Part shown: piece after piece, positions 53,040 to 63,200 of the stretch
Numbering within the stretch: position 1 is the first letter of the stretch
Layout of the letters: each line of letters starts with the position of its first letter
NCBI RefSeq assembly: GCF_028281305.1
Contig: NZ_JANQKD010000044.1
Coordinates: forward strand, 62,001-126,000
DNA length: 64,000 nt
Direction: 5' to 3'
Origin: Pelagibius sp.
GTDB taxonomy: Bacteria; Pseudomonadota; Alphaproteobacteria; Kiloniellales; Kiloniellaceae
Translations under genes and position numbers: made by a program
The notes under the pieces: model-generated
Database searches by the model: none
The model's input: only the letters and a program-made list of their open reading frames with translations
What the model was told of the DNA's origin: nothing

Positions 53040-54428
53040 ATGGGCATGTCCGAGATTGACAACGAAAACCAAGAGCTTAACGAGGACGACCGGTCCCGCT
53101 TTTCGGGCCGCATGCGGCGCTATGCACGGGTCGGCACCTCGGTGGGCGGTTTGGCGGCCCAGGTGGTGGGCGCCCGCTACCTGGGGCTGGGTCTCGACCG
53201 GGGCAAGCACTCCTCGGAGCTGAAAGCCGCGCTGGGCGGGCTCAAGGGCCCCTTGATGAAGGCGGCGCAGATTCTCGCCACCATTCCCGATGCGCTGCCG
53301 CGGGAGTATGCGGAGGAACTGCGCCAGCTTCAGTCCAACGCGCCCTCCATGGGCTGGCACTTCGTCAAGCGCCGCATGCGCGCCGAACTGGGCGCGGACT
53401 GGCAGAAGAAGTTCAAATCCTTCGAGCACGAAGCGGCGGCCGCCGCCTCCCTCGGCCAGGTGCATCGGGCCGTCAGCCCCGACGGCCGCGGCCTCGCCTG
53501 CAAGCTGCAGTACCCGGATATGCTCTCCGCCGTGGAGGCCGACCTTCAGCAGCTCAAGATCCTCTTCGGCATCTACCGGCGCTACGACCGCGCCATCGAT
53601 CCCTCGGACATCTATCACGAGCTGGCCGACCGCCTGCGCGAGGAGCTCGACTACGAACGCGAAGGCCGCCACATGGAGCTTTATCAGGCCATGCTGGCGG
53701 AGGAGGACGGCGTCCATGTTGCCGATCTCCTGCCGGAGCTTTCCACCCAGCGCCTCCTCACCATGACCTGGCTGGAAGGCAAGCCGCTGATGGATTTCAT
53801 CGCCGGCACCGACTGTGTCGAGCAGCGCAACGCCGTGGCGCTGAACATGTTCCGCGCCTGGTACGTGCCCTTCTACTTTTACGGCATCATCCACGGCGAC
53901 CCGCACCTGGGCAACTACACCATCCGCGAGGACGGCACGGTTAACCTGCTGGACTTCGGCTGCATCCGGGTCTTCCCGCCGAAGTTCGTGAAGGGGGTCA
54001 TCGACCTCTACTTCGCGCTGGAACGCGACGACCCGGAGCTGGCGGTGGAAGCCTACCGCACCTGGGGCTTCACCGAGATCAGCAAGGAACTGCTGGCGGC
54101 GCTCAATCTCTGGGCGGCCTTCCTCTATGCGCCGTTGCTGGAGGACAAGCCGCAGAAGATCATGGGCGACAAAAGCAGCCTCTACGGCGCCGAGGTGGCC
54201 GGCGAGGTGCACAAGGAACTGCGCCGCCTGGGCGGGGTGAAGCCGCCGCGCGAGTTCGTGCTGATGGACCGCGCCGCCGTCGGTCTGGGATCGGTCTTCA
54301 TGCATCTGGACGCCGAGATCAACTGGCATCAGGTCTTCCATGATCTGATCAGCGGCTTCGACGTCGACGCCCTGGAAGACCGGCAGACCAAGGCCCTCAA
54401 GAAGCTCGCACTTCCCCTGCCGAGTTAA
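53040..54428 (+). CDS. ABC1/UbiB-family atypical kinase
   Basis: This 462-residue protein has the ABC1 fold. The KxGQ-like motif appears as LKGPLMKAAQILATIPDALP, the nucleotide loop as AAAAASLGQVHRAV, the invariant Lys in LACKLQYPDM, and the catalytic parts GDPHLGNYTI and LLDFGCIRVF. Members support ubiquinone synthesis or lipid handling. The N-terminus may anchor to the membrane, but no transmembrane helix is clear. It begins 79 bases after phaC. ATG at 53046 is an alternative start. Confidence 0.85.
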   Translation: MGMSEIDNENQELNEDDRSRFSGRMRRYARVGTSVGGLAAQVVGARYLGLGLDRGKHSSELKAALGGLKGPLMKAAQILATIPDALPREYAEELRQLQSNAPSMGWHFVKRRMRAELGADWQKKFKSFEHEAAAAASLGQVHRAVSPDGRGLACKLQYPDMLSAVEADLQQLKILFGIYRRYDRAIDPSDIYHELADRLREELDYEREGRHMELYQAMLAEEDGVHVADLLPELSTQRLLTMTWLEGKPLMDFIAGTDCVEQRNAVALNMFRAWYVPFYFYGIIHGDPHLGNYTIREDGTVNLLDFGCIRVFPPKFVKGVIDLYFALERDDPELAVEAYRTWGFTEISKELLAALNLWAAFLYAPLLEDKPQKIMGDKSSLYGAEVAGEVHKELRRLGGVKPPREFVLMDRAAVGLGSVFMHLDAEINWHQVFHDLISGFDVDALEDRQTKALKKLALPLPS

Positions 54429-54592
54429 AGACTCTGGCGCCTCGCGCTCCGCGCGCAATTTGCCTGCTGCCGGCAAATCACGTCTAATGAGAATTCGCCC
54501 CACCTCTGCCACAAAGCCGCGGTAAGTGGGCGTTGTCGTGGCGGCCGGCGCAGCGCCCCGGCCCGTTGACACAGGCGAGGAGGGGGGTCCGG

Positions 54593-57500
54593 ATGACAAG
54601 GCTCACGATACCCGCTGCGTTCCTGGCGGCAGTGGCGGCAATGGCGCCGCCCGCTGCGGGCCAGAGCAACAACACGGCAGCCGCCCCGGCAGGAGCCCAT
54701 GCAGATCGCGTCGATTTCCGGCCGGCGGACGCCTGGCTCGGGAAGTGGTCCGGTGTGTCGAGTTACAGCCAAACCACCGACGTTTGGGAATGGCGGTTCG
54801 AGGTCATTCGGCCCTGCAATGATTACGGCATCCGATTTGGCAGCTACGGCTCCGAAAGGGCCGAGATTCTGCGCATCAATGCCACCGAGCTCGAGTTTCT
54901 TTTGCACGACGAGCTTGGAACGCATTTGACGATGGTCCGGCAGGGCAACGACGTTTACAGCGGCACGGTCAGTCAGCCGAACAACAAGCCGCTGCACCTG
55001 GGCCGTGTCGACGGGCGGTGGATTGGAGAAGCGGCGCCGGCGACCGGCGCGCAGTGCGCCGATACCGAGGCGCCGGACCCCTATGCCGATGCGGTGGTTT
55101 CCTGGACCTTCGGGAGTCCGCGGTCCAACGAGGGCCCTTCCAAGCCGAGCTTCGCCCTGGGGCCGCCCGACTACACCGGCAGCCACCGCGACCCCGGCAT
55201 CGTCACCCTCGGCTGCGGCGGGCAGATCGTCGTGCGCTTCAGCGACAACGACTTGGTCGACGGCGCGGGGGCCGATCTCAGAATCTTCGAGCCGGGCGAC
55301 CGCGAAGCCTACAGCGTTGAAATCTCGGTCGACGGGGCCGAGTGGCGGGCTGTGGGACGGGCGGAGGGCGGCAACAGCAGCTTCGATATCTCGAATGTCG
55401 CCGAAGCAAACGAGCGTTTCTCCTTCGTGCGCATCACCGATGAGCGCGGATTCTGCCAGGGCGTGCGGCCCGGCATGGACATCGATGCCGTCGAAGCATT
55501 GAACATAGGGGCCGAAAGCGAAAGCGCGGCCCAGGACGTCGCGGCTGTGAGCACGCCGGAGGGGCTTTTGGTAGAGGTGACACCCTTGGAGAACGAGGGT
55601 GGCGGCTCCCGGGCTCTCACCGGTGAGCCTCTGGACAGTGTTGTGACGGTCACCAACACCGGCGCCGAACGGATCTATGCCCCGGTCCTCGAACTCGTTT
55701 TGTCCGGCGAGGCGGTTTCGGAAGCTGCAGAGCTCGACGCAGCGCCGGCCAAGCCACGGCAGGATGCGGAGGCGGCCTTCTTTGACATCATCTGCGCGCT
55801 CGATGGCACAACCGCAACCTGTCCGCTGGGCTACGGCGACCGGGTCGAAGGGGGCAGGACCTATCTCGAACCCGGCGAGGCGCGCAGCATCCTGTTTCAG
55901 GTCACGGCCTGGGAGCCCGGGTTACTGTCCGTGACTGCGCGCGCATCCGCCGCGACCGGCGAAGCAGGGAAGCTTGAGGTCACGGCCTCGGAACAAAGCA
56001 GCGTCACCGGCCCGATCCTTGGCCTGCGGCTCCTGGGCACCACGCCGGAGCCCTACGGTTACAGCGACAACCCGCGCCTGCCGCTGCACGAGGGCCGGGA
56101 GATCATCCTGCGCTACGCCCTTCTCAACAGCCGCCAGGGCGGGCATGCCCGCGAAATCGCGCTCGACTTCTTTACCCGCACCGGCGAAGTGCGGTCGATC
56201 TCTCTCGCCTCGGGAGCAGCGCTGCCCTGTGGCCGCCCGAAGCCGACGGACAGACAGGTCGCCGATTGCGTGATCGCCGGCCTCGCGCCGGGACAGAGCG
56301 TGGAGGTCGATGCCGCTTTCCGCTACGGCCGGCGTTTCATGGTAGAGGCTGCGGCCAGCGCCGGCCGGTCAACGCAGGACCATGTCTACGAGACCGCGAT
56401 GGACGTCGACCCGGTCGTGACGATGGGGTTTGCCCCGGCGCCTTCGTCGACGGTGGCCGAAGGACAGCGGATCGTCGCGTCCTTCGACGTCGCCAACCGC
56501 GGGCGGGGTTCCATCCCCGGCGGGGCACTGCAACTGATCCCGCGGGGCGGCAGCGCCGACGGCTTCGCAATCGAGACGGTCGAAGGCTGCAAGGCCGAGA
56601 AGCTTGCCTCGGGCGTTACCGAGTGCGCTCTGGCCGAGTTCTCGAAGGAGGCGCCGGCCGAGGTCCTCGTCGTCACGACCCCCGTGCCGGCTGGGGCCGA
56701 GGGCAGCGAGCTTGGGCTGGTGTGGGAGTTGTCGGTGCCGGGCCACCGCTTTCCTTATCCTTCGACGGCCAATGAAAAGGGTTACGCGCAATACGGTGTC
56801 GGCAAGCGCGTCGCCGACCTCTATGTCGCGGAGTACCTGCCGGCGGAAGGCCTGGAGCCCGGCGTGCCTCAGGTGATCCAACTCGAGATCGGCAACAAGG
56901 GGACATGGCCGCAGGACGACGCCGTTTTGGACCTGCGCCTCGATCTCACCGACGAAAACGGTGCGCCGGCCCCGGGCAGCCACCTGACGCGCGCCGCCGC
57001 CCTGCTGGGCAACCCGGACCGCCCCGGCGAGGTTGTGAAGGCAGCCTGCGAGGTCTCGGGCAACGCGGCCCGCTGCGCTCTGGGTACGCTGCGACCCCGC
57101 AGTGCCGACTCCATTATCTTCGAGATCAACTCCGGAGACCTTGCCGCAGGGCGCTACCGCTACAAGGCACGGATCACCGAAGGGCAGGGCGAGGCCGGCG
57201 ATGCCGCCCGCACGCGGGACAACACGGTGAGCGGCGGTGCCCAGATCTTCGCGACCGGGGAGTCCGTCGCCGACCTGCGTGTGTTCAGGGGCCATAGCGA
57301 CAAGGAGGCAGAGGCGCTTCAGCCTCAGGGCTTCAACTTCTGGGTTGAGAACGACGGAACCATTGCGCAGGACGCCGTGGGTCTGAAACTGGACTTTGCA
57401 ATCGAAACTCAGCAGGCCGTCCCGCAGGGCCTGCGCTTTCTGCGCAGTGTCTATACGGTGGTTCCGAGTCTCGATGACAGCGCCCGGCCGGTGCGCCGCG

Positions 57501-58111
57501 TGCCCTGCGTGGTGAACGTGGGAACAGCATCTTGCGCGCTGGGGCGCCTGGAGCCTGAGGGCCTGGCCCAAATCTTTGTCGAGTGGGATCCCGCCGGGAT
57601 TGCCGGGCGCTATAGCTACACCGTCTATCTGAACGAGGGCGCCGGCGAGGCGGCCGCGAAGCGATTGAAAGACAATATACTGCGTGGCGGGGCAGCGATC
57701 GTCGCTCCCGGCACGGCGGAGGTCACGGCCATTCAGGCTCCGGGTCCGGCGGGCAGCATCGAGTATCCGGCCAACGGCGACGACGTGACCCCGGGGTCTT
57801 CAGCGCTCGGCACCTTCCGGGACCTCGAGGACGATTACGAGCTCTGGTACTTCAGCTTCAGTCCGGAGCCGCGGTGGTACTACCTGCGGCCGGTGGAGCG
57901 CGATCCGGGCGCCTCCGGCATCTGGGCGATCCATGATCTCAGCCACGGGCGCCCCGGCCGCGCCGACATCGGTTATGTCTACCGCATCGGCATCGTGGCC
58001 GCCGATCCGATGGCCAACACGAGCCTGCAGGAGAACGCCGCGCGGCTGCAAGCGTTCCCGCCGGGAACGACGGTGCTGCACGAGATCCAGGTGACACGGG
58101 TGGGCGAGTAG
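54593..58111 (+). CDS. Large exported protein with discoidin-like and repeated beta-sandwich domains
   Basis: This 1172-residue protein starts with a signal peptide (LTIPAAFLAAVAAMAPPAAG, about residues 3-22). Residues 166-304 look like an F5/8C-type carbohydrate-binding sandwich (WTFGSPRSNEG, ISVDGAEWRAVGRA, FVRITDERGFC). Then repeated immunoglobulin-like sandwiches follow; those starting VADLYVAEYLP (about 740) and VADLRVFRGHS (about 892) are CARDB/DUF11-like. A separate C-terminal part (1055-1172) has no match I know. There is no membrane anchor or sorting signal. Likely a surface adhesion or glycan-binding protein; monocistronic with GAGGAGGGGGG in front. Confidence 0.7.
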   Translation: MTRLTIPAAFLAAVAAMAPPAAGQSNNTAAAPAGAHADRVDFRPADAWLGKWSGVSSYSQTTDVWEWRFEVIRPCNDYGIRFGSYGSERAEILRINATELEFLLHDELGTHLTMVRQGNDVYSGTVSQPNNKPLHLGRVDGRWIGEAAPATGAQCADTEAPDPYADAVVSWTFGSPRSNEGPSKPSFALGPPDYTGSHRDPGIVTLGCGGQIVVRFSDNDLVDGAGADLRIFEPGDREAYSVEISVDGAEWRAVGRAEGGNSSFDISNVAEANERFSFVRITDERGFCQGVRPGMDIDAVEALNIGAESESAAQDVAAVSTPEGLLVEVTPLENEGGGSRALTGEPLDSVVTVTNTGAERIYAPVLELVLSGEAVSEAAELDAAPAKPRQDAEAAFFDIICALDGTTATCPLGYGDRVEGGRTYLEPGEARSILFQVTAWEPGLLSVTARASAATGEAGKLEVTASEQSSVTGPILGLRLLGTTPEPYGYSDNPRLPLHEGREIILRYALLNSRQGGHAREIALDFFTRTGEVRSISLASGAALPCGRPKPTDRQVADCVIAGLAPGQSVEVDAAFRYGRRFMVEAAASAGRSTQDHVYETAMDVDPVVTMGFAPAPSSTVAEGQRIVASFDVANRGRGSIPGGALQLIPRGGSADGFAIETVEGCKAEKLASGVTECALAEFSKEAPAEVLVVTTPVPAGAEGSELGLVWELSVPGHRFPYPSTANEKGYAQYGVGKRVADLYVAEYLPAEGLEPGVPQVIQLEIGNKGTWPQDDAVLDLRLDLTDENGAPAPGSHLTRAAALLGNPDRPGEVVKAACEVSGNAARCALGTLRPRSADSIIFEINSGDLAAGRYRYKARITEGQGEAGDAARTRDNTVSGGAQIFATGESVADLRVFRGHSDKEAEALQPQGFNFWVENDGTIAQDAVGLKLDFAIETQQAVPQGLRFLRSVYTVVPSLDDSARPVRRVPCVVNVGTASCALGRLEPEGLAQIFVEWDPAGIAGRYSYTVYLNEGAGEAAAKRLKDNILRGGAAIVAPGTAEVTAIQAPGPAGSIEYPANGDDVTPGSSALGTFRDLEDDYELWYFSFSPEPRWYYLRPVERDPGASGIWAIHDLSHGRPGRADIGYVYRIGIVAADPMANTSLQENAARLQAFPPGTTVLHEIQVTRVGE

Positions 58112-58122
58112 TAAAGGCTCCT

Positions 58123-58683
58123 TCAAGCCGCCTCCTGCTCGGCGCAGATCAGCCCGCCGTCTTCCTCGCTCAGAGGCACCTCCAGGAGCCGGCATCGGTG
58201 CGGGCTGCCGGCCGGGTCCCCGGCACTGAAGTGCCGGCAGGCCCGGCAGAGACCGAAAGGCCGGCTGTCGCGCCGGCGCAGGGTTTCGGCGAGCAGGCGG
58301 TGAAGGCCCTCCGTGAGCGCCTCCTTTTGCTCGGTGGAAAGGTTTGCGGTCCCGCGCATGAGCGCGTCGATGGGGTCGCGGGCCAGCAGGCGCCTGCCCT
58401 TGGCCGTGAGGGTGAGGGCGATCTGCCGCCGGTCTTGCGGGTCGACCCGCTTTCCAATCAGACCTTTGCGTTCCAGCGCATTCAGCGTCTGGGAAACCGT
58501 TCCCTTGGTCATGCCCAGGTAGGCCGTGACGCCCGAGGGCGTGCGCGAGAAGCGGTTCGCCCGCGACAGATAGCGCAGGGCCTCCCACTGGGTCGGCTTG
58601 AGGCCCTCCGCATGGGCTTCGTTCTGCAGGACGCGGGCGAGCCGTTCCAGCAGAAGGCCCAGGTCATCGGTGGTCTTCATCAT
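58123..58683 (-). CDS. MarR-family regulator with C-terminal four-cysteine module
   Basis: This 186-residue regulator has a MarR winged helix (RTPSGVTAYLGMTKGTVSQT, residues 47-66; VDPQDRRQIALTLTAKGR for the wing). After residue 140 a tail carries C146, C149, C164 and C180 (LCRACRHF, HRCRLLEV, GLICAEQ), a pattern suited to zinc or an iron-sulfur centre. This suggests a redox or metal signal. It is divergent from an AhpD-like gene, with palindromes between them. Confidence 0.82.
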   Translation of the reverse strand: MMKTTDDLGLLLERLARVLQNEAHAEGLKPTQWEALRYLSRANRFSRTPSGVTAYLGMTKGTVSQTLNALERKGLIGKRVDPQDRRQIALTLTAKGRRLLARDPIDALMRGTANLSTEQKEALTEGLHRLLAETLRRRDSRPFGLCRACRHFSAGDPAGSPHRCRLLEVPLSEEDGGLICAEQEAA

Positions 58684-58687
58684 TTTA

Positions 58688-58756
58688 TAGTATCGACTAA
58701 AAACTTTTCTTGCAAGCCGGGACTTCGAGCATTATCTCGATTATATCGACTCGATA
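58688..58756. promoter_or_regulatory. MarR operators between the regulator and AhpD-like gene
   Basis: TAGTATCGACTA (58688-58699) and TATCGACTCGATA (58744-58756) share the element TAGTATCGA in opposite orientation; the second is a perfect 6+1+6 palindrome ending a few bases before the AhpD-like leader. Both lie in the 88-base divergent region, as expected for control of both genes. Confidence 0.6.
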
Positions 58757-58771
58757 CTAATGGAGAATCCG

Positions 58772-59320
58772 ATGTCCAGACTCACACCCTATCCCCATGA
58801 CAAGGCCACAGGCAGCCGCAAGGGGCTGATGGATGCCGTGAAGCAGCAGTTCGGCGGCGTGATCAACATGTTCGGGACGGTCGCCCATTCGCCGGCGGCC
58901 CTGGAGAGCATGCTCGGGTCTTTCGCCGCCCTTGGAAAAGGCCGGCTTGGTGCCGCTCTTGGCGAGCAGATCGCCGTTGCCGTCGCCAATGCCAATGGCT
59001 GCGAATACTGTCTTTCGGCGCATACCGTGCTCGGCAAGAAGGCTGGTGTGTCTGCGGAGACAATGGAGGAAGCCCGTCAGGGCCGCTCGGCCGACCCGCG
59101 CAGTCAGGCGGCCATTGTTTTTGCTCTGAAGGTGGTGGAAACCCGCGCCCATATCGAAACCAGTGACCTCGAAAGTCTGCGTGCGGCGGGCTTCGACGAT
59201 GAGGAGATCGTCGAGATTGTCGCCCATGTGGCGCTCAATCTTTTCACCAACTACGTCAACGTGGCCTTCGACGTCGATGTCGACTTTCCTTCGGTGAAGC
59301 CGCGCAGGGCGGCAGCCTGA
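58772..59320 (+). CDS. AhpD-like carboxymuconolactone decarboxylase-family protein
   Basis: This 182-residue all-helical protein has the AhpD active site C77-E-Y-C80-x3-H84 (GCEYCLSAH), which gives peroxidase or disulfide reductase activity. GGVINMFGTVAHSPAALESM is typical of the peroxidase-related branch. GGAG six bases before the ATG at 58772 supports this start over 58760. It is divergent from the Cys-rich MarR regulator, so an oxidative or electrophile response is likely. Confidence 0.82.
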   Translation: MSRLTPYPHDKATGSRKGLMDAVKQQFGGVINMFGTVAHSPAALESMLGSFAALGKGRLGAALGEQIAVAVANANGCEYCLSAHTVLGKKAGVSAETMEEARQGRSADPRSQAAIVFALKVVETRAHIETSDLESLRAAGFDDEEIVEIVAHVALNLFTNYVNVAFDVDVDFPSVKPRRAAA

Positions 59321-59409
59321 CAAGTCATCGTTTGCCTCGTCTCACCGGTTTCAGCCGGGCCGCGGGCCGGAGCCGGTGAGCCAAGGACCACACAGAGCGG
59401 AGTTTGCTG

Positions 59410-59700
59410 ATGAGCGCGCTTTTCTTCTTCGACAACCTGGAGGTCACCGACCCGGCGGCCCTGGAAACCTACAAGAACAGCGTCGGCCCGGTGGTGGCCA
59501 AATACGGCGGGCGTTACAGAACACTCGGTGGTGCGGTGACCGTCTTTGAAGGGTCCTGGCAGCCAAGGTATCCGGTCATCATCGAGTTTGACGACGCGGA
59601 CAGGGCGCGGGCCTGGTACAACTCGGAAGACTACAGCGCGCTCAAGGCCTTGCGTCAGTCCGCTGTGGTCTGCAACGCCGTGTTGATCGAGGGCCTGTGA
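59410..59700 (+). CDS. DUF1330 protein
   Basis: This 96-residue protein is a DUF1330 dimeric ferredoxin-like fold: SALFFFDNLEVTDPAALETY, GGRYRTLGGAVTVFEGSW and PVIIEFDDADRARAWYNSED are the family marks. Function unknown. GGAG precedes the ATG at 59410; a TTG at 59404 is less likely. It follows the AhpD-like gene by 89 bases and may be co-transcribed. Confidence 0.82.
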   Translation: MSALFFFDNLEVTDPAALETYKNSVGPVVAKYGGRYRTLGGAVTVFEGSWQPRYPVIIEFDDADRARAWYNSEDYSALKALRQSAVVCNAVLIEGL

Positions 59701-59873
59701 CTCCTGGCTTTCAACCTGCGACAAAAAGTGACAGAGCAGCCCTCTTTTGCTCTCGACCAAGGTGGCCTATGTCTTTGCCTGAGGCGGGCAGGCCGCGACG
59801 ACCGGTTTCCGTCAGGTTCCCGCCTCTACCAGGTCGCAGTCGCCGCACCATCGCTTCGATCGGAGGATCGGAA

Positions 59874-60254
59874 ATGGATTTGGCGACCCCTCTCACCCAG
59901 GCCCGCAAGGCCGTCCGGCAGGCTGTTTCATCGGGGGCGGCACCCTTTGGTCTACCTGCCGCGCAGATCTTTGAACACGGCAGCCTCAAGCTCTTCTTCT
60001 ACGAACCCCGCGGCGTTGACCACCAGCCGGTTCACGACCAGGACGAGGTCTACGTGGTCGTCAGCGGGTTCGGCACCTTTGCTGTGGGCGACAGCGAAGC
60101 CAGCCTTGAGCGCAAGGCCTTCGGCCCCGGCGATGCGATCTTCGTGGCCGCCGGCAGGCTGCACCGCTTTGAGGACTTCACCGACGATTTCGAGACCTGG
60201 GTGATGATGTACGGACCCGAGGGCGGCGAGCAGCCCAGCAGGCCGCCCGTCTAG
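59874..60254 (+). CDS. Cupin domain protein
   Basis: This 126-residue single cupin has the first motif VDHQPVHDQDEVYVVVSGFGTF (two His and a Glu as ligands) and the second FGPGDAIFVAAGRLHRFEDF. A metal site is therefore complete, as in small dioxygenases or isomerases. GGAGG at 59862-59866 supports the ATG at 59874; the frame opens at 59697. Its last four bases overlap the end of the RND pump gene on the other strand. Confidence 0.78.
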   Translation: MDLATPLTQARKAVRQAVSSGAAPFGLPAAQIFEHGSLKLFFYEPRGVDHQPVHDQDEVYVVVSGFGTFAVGDSEASLERKAFGPGDAIFVAAGRLHRFEDFTDDFETWVMMYGPEGGEQPSRPPV

Positions 60255-63200
60255 TCGGAAGCGGGGCCTGCCGCGCTTTCCGGTTCGCGCGAGGCCGGTT
60301 TCTCGTTCCGGCCCTTCTGTCCACTGGCGCGCTCGCTGATCCGCTGCATGACGACATAGAAGACAGGGGTGAAGACCAGCGACATCAGCGTCGCGGCGGT
60401 CATACCGCCAACCACGGCGGTACCGATAGCCTGGCGGCTGGCGGCCCCGGCGCCGCTGGCCACCACCAGCGGCATGAACCCGGCAATGGAGGAGATGGCG
60501 GTCATCAGGATCGGGCGAAAGCGCAGCTTGGCCGCCGAAGCGGATGCCTCCAGGATCGACTTGCCGGCCTCCCGCTCGGCCTTGGCGAATTCGACGATCA
60601 GGATGGCGTTCTTGCTGGCCAGGCCGATCAGCAGGACGATGCCGATCTGGGTGTAGACGTTGTTGTCGAACTGCCGTGCCACCAGGGCGCCGATGGTGCC
60701 GACCAGGGCGAGGGGCACCACCAGGATGACCGCCGCCGGCATCGCCCAGCTTTCGTATTGTGCCGCCAGCACCAGGAAGACCAGGACGATGGCCAGGGCG
60801 AAAACCAGGATTGCTTCGGAGCCGACCTGCTTCTCCTGGAAGGACATGCCGGTCCATTCGAATCCCATACCCGCGGGCAGCTTCATCTCGGCCAGTTGTT
60901 CCATCAGATTGAGTGCCTGGCCGGAGGAAAAGCCCGGTGCCGCCTGGCCGGTGATCGAGGCGCTGGGATAGAGGTTGTAGCGCAGTACCGTCTGGGGTCC
61001 CAGGATCTCGTCCACCGCGACAAGGGTGCCCAGCGGGACCATGTCGCCGGCGGCATTGCGCACATCGAGCTGGCGGATGTCCTCCGGCTTGACGCGGAAC
61101 CTGTGGTCCGCCTGTACCTTCACCTGCCAGGTGCGCCCGAACTTGTTGAAGTCGTTCACATAGGCCGAGCCGAGGTAGGTCTGCAGGGTGCCGAAGACCT
61201 CGTCGAGGGAGATCTCCAGGGACTTGGCCATGGTGCGGTCGACCTCGGCGAAGAGCTGCGGCACGTCGGCGCGGAAGGTGGTGTTGAGGTTGGTCAGGCC
61301 CGATTGCGCGTTGCCGTCGGCTAGGATTTCCTGAGACATCCGTTGCAGTTCCTGGAGGCCGAGCGCCTGCCGGTCCTGAAGCTGCATCTGAAAGCCGCCG
61401 GAAACCCCGAGGCCGGGGATGGCCGGGGGCGGGAAGGCAAAGGCGATCGCTTCCTGAATCTGGGACAGTTCCCGCTGCAGGCGCCCCAGGATAGCGCCTT
61501 GGGAGAGGGCCGGCTCCAGCCGCTCGCCCCAGGGCGTCATGGTGAGGAAGATCGTCGCCGCGTTGGAGGCGTTGGTCCCGTCGATCACGGAAAAGCCGCC
61601 GAGGGAGACCCAGTCCGCCACGCCTGGAATGTCGGCCAGGATGACGTCGATGCGGTCGAGCACCTCGTTGGTGCGCTCCAGCGCCGCGGCGTTGGGGAGC
61701 TGGGCCGAAATGATGAGATAGCCCTGATCCTCGACCGGCAGGAATGCGGTCGGCAGCTTTTGGAACTGCCAGCCGGTGAAGCCGCCGAGCGCCACGAACA
61801 GCAGCATCATGACCGCGGTCACCCGCGTCAGCTTCTTGGTCAGGCCCATGTAGGCGTTTTCCGAAGTCGCGAAGACTTTGTCGAAGCCGCGAAAGAAGAA
61901 ATTCTTGCCGGCCTTTTGCGGTCTCAACAGCAGGGCTGCCAGAGCCGGGGCCATGGTGAGCGCGTTGATCGAACTGAAGACAGTCGCCACGGCAATGGTG
62001 ATGGCGAACTGGCGATACATCTGCCCGGTGATTCCAGGCAGGAAGGCGGCCGGAATGAAGACCGCCAGCAGGACCAGGGTTGTGGCGATCACCGGGCCGG
62101 AGACCTCGCTCATGGCTTCGATGGCGGCATCCATGGCCGAGAGACCGTTGTCGATCTTCACTGCCGTGGCCTCGACCACCACGATGGCGTCGTCGACCAC
62201 GATGCCGATGGCCAGGACGATACCGAAGAGGGTGAGCATGTTGAGGGAATACCCCAGCAGCCCCATCACCGCGAAGGTACCGATCAGCGAGACCGGGATG
62301 GTGACCGCCGGGATGATGGTGGCGCGCCAGTCCTGGAGGAAGAGGAAGAGCACCAGGAAGACCAGCCCCGCCGCCTGGAAGAGGGTGACATAGACCTCCT
62401 CGATCGAGGTCTTGACGAAGATCGTCGTGTCGTAGGGGATTTCGTAGTACATGCCCTGCGGGAAGCGCTGGCTCATCTCCTCCATGGCCTGGCGGACGTC
62501 GCTGGCCACGGCGATGGCGTTGGCGCCGGGCAGCTGATAGATCCCGATCGACGCGGAGGGGGTGCCGGAGAGGCGCGAGGTGATGTCGTAGCTCTTGCCA
62601 CCCAGTTCCACCCGGGCAATGTCCCTTAGATAGGTGATGCCGCCATCGGCGCCGTATTTGATAATGATCTCTTCGAACTGTTCGATCTCGGTCAGCCGAC
62701 CCAGCACGTTCACCGAAAGCTGGAAAGATTGGCCGCTGGGGGCCGGCGGCTGGCCGATCTGTCCGGCGGCCACCTGGACGTTCTGCTCGCGGATGGCGGC
62801 GACCACGTCCTGTGTCGTCAGGCCCCGTGATTTCAGGGCCGTCGGGTCCAGCCAGACGCGCATGGAGTAATCGCTGGCGGGAAAGACGAAGACCTCGCCA
62901 ACGCCGTCGATCCGGCTCAGCGTATCGCGCAGGTTGAGGGTGGCGTAGTTGCTGAGGAAGAGTTCGTCGTAGCGGTTGCCCTCGGAGAGCAGTGCGGCGA
63001 AGAGAATGATGTTGCTGGACTGCTTCTTGGTGTTGACGCCCTGGCGGACAACCTCCTCCGGCAGATTGGGCTCGGCCAGGGCTACCCGGTTCTGAACCAG
63101 GATCTGAGACAGGTCCAGATCACTGCCGACCTCGAACGTGACCGTCAGGGTATAGGAGCCGTCGCTGGCGCTGGTCGAAGACATGTAGATCATGCCTTCG

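Noticed and set aside
51309..54599. 1096-residue minus-strand open frame
   Set aside because: It is antisense to phaC and the ABC1 kinase gene. Composition follows the GC-rich third-position shadow, with many Arg, Gln, His and Gly and no domain; the plus-strand genes have clear motifs.
58123..58683. MarR regulator considered as the direct controller of the RND pump
   Set aside because: Its visible operators lie only between it and the AhpD-like gene; the pump is convergent and has its own upstream region outside the window.
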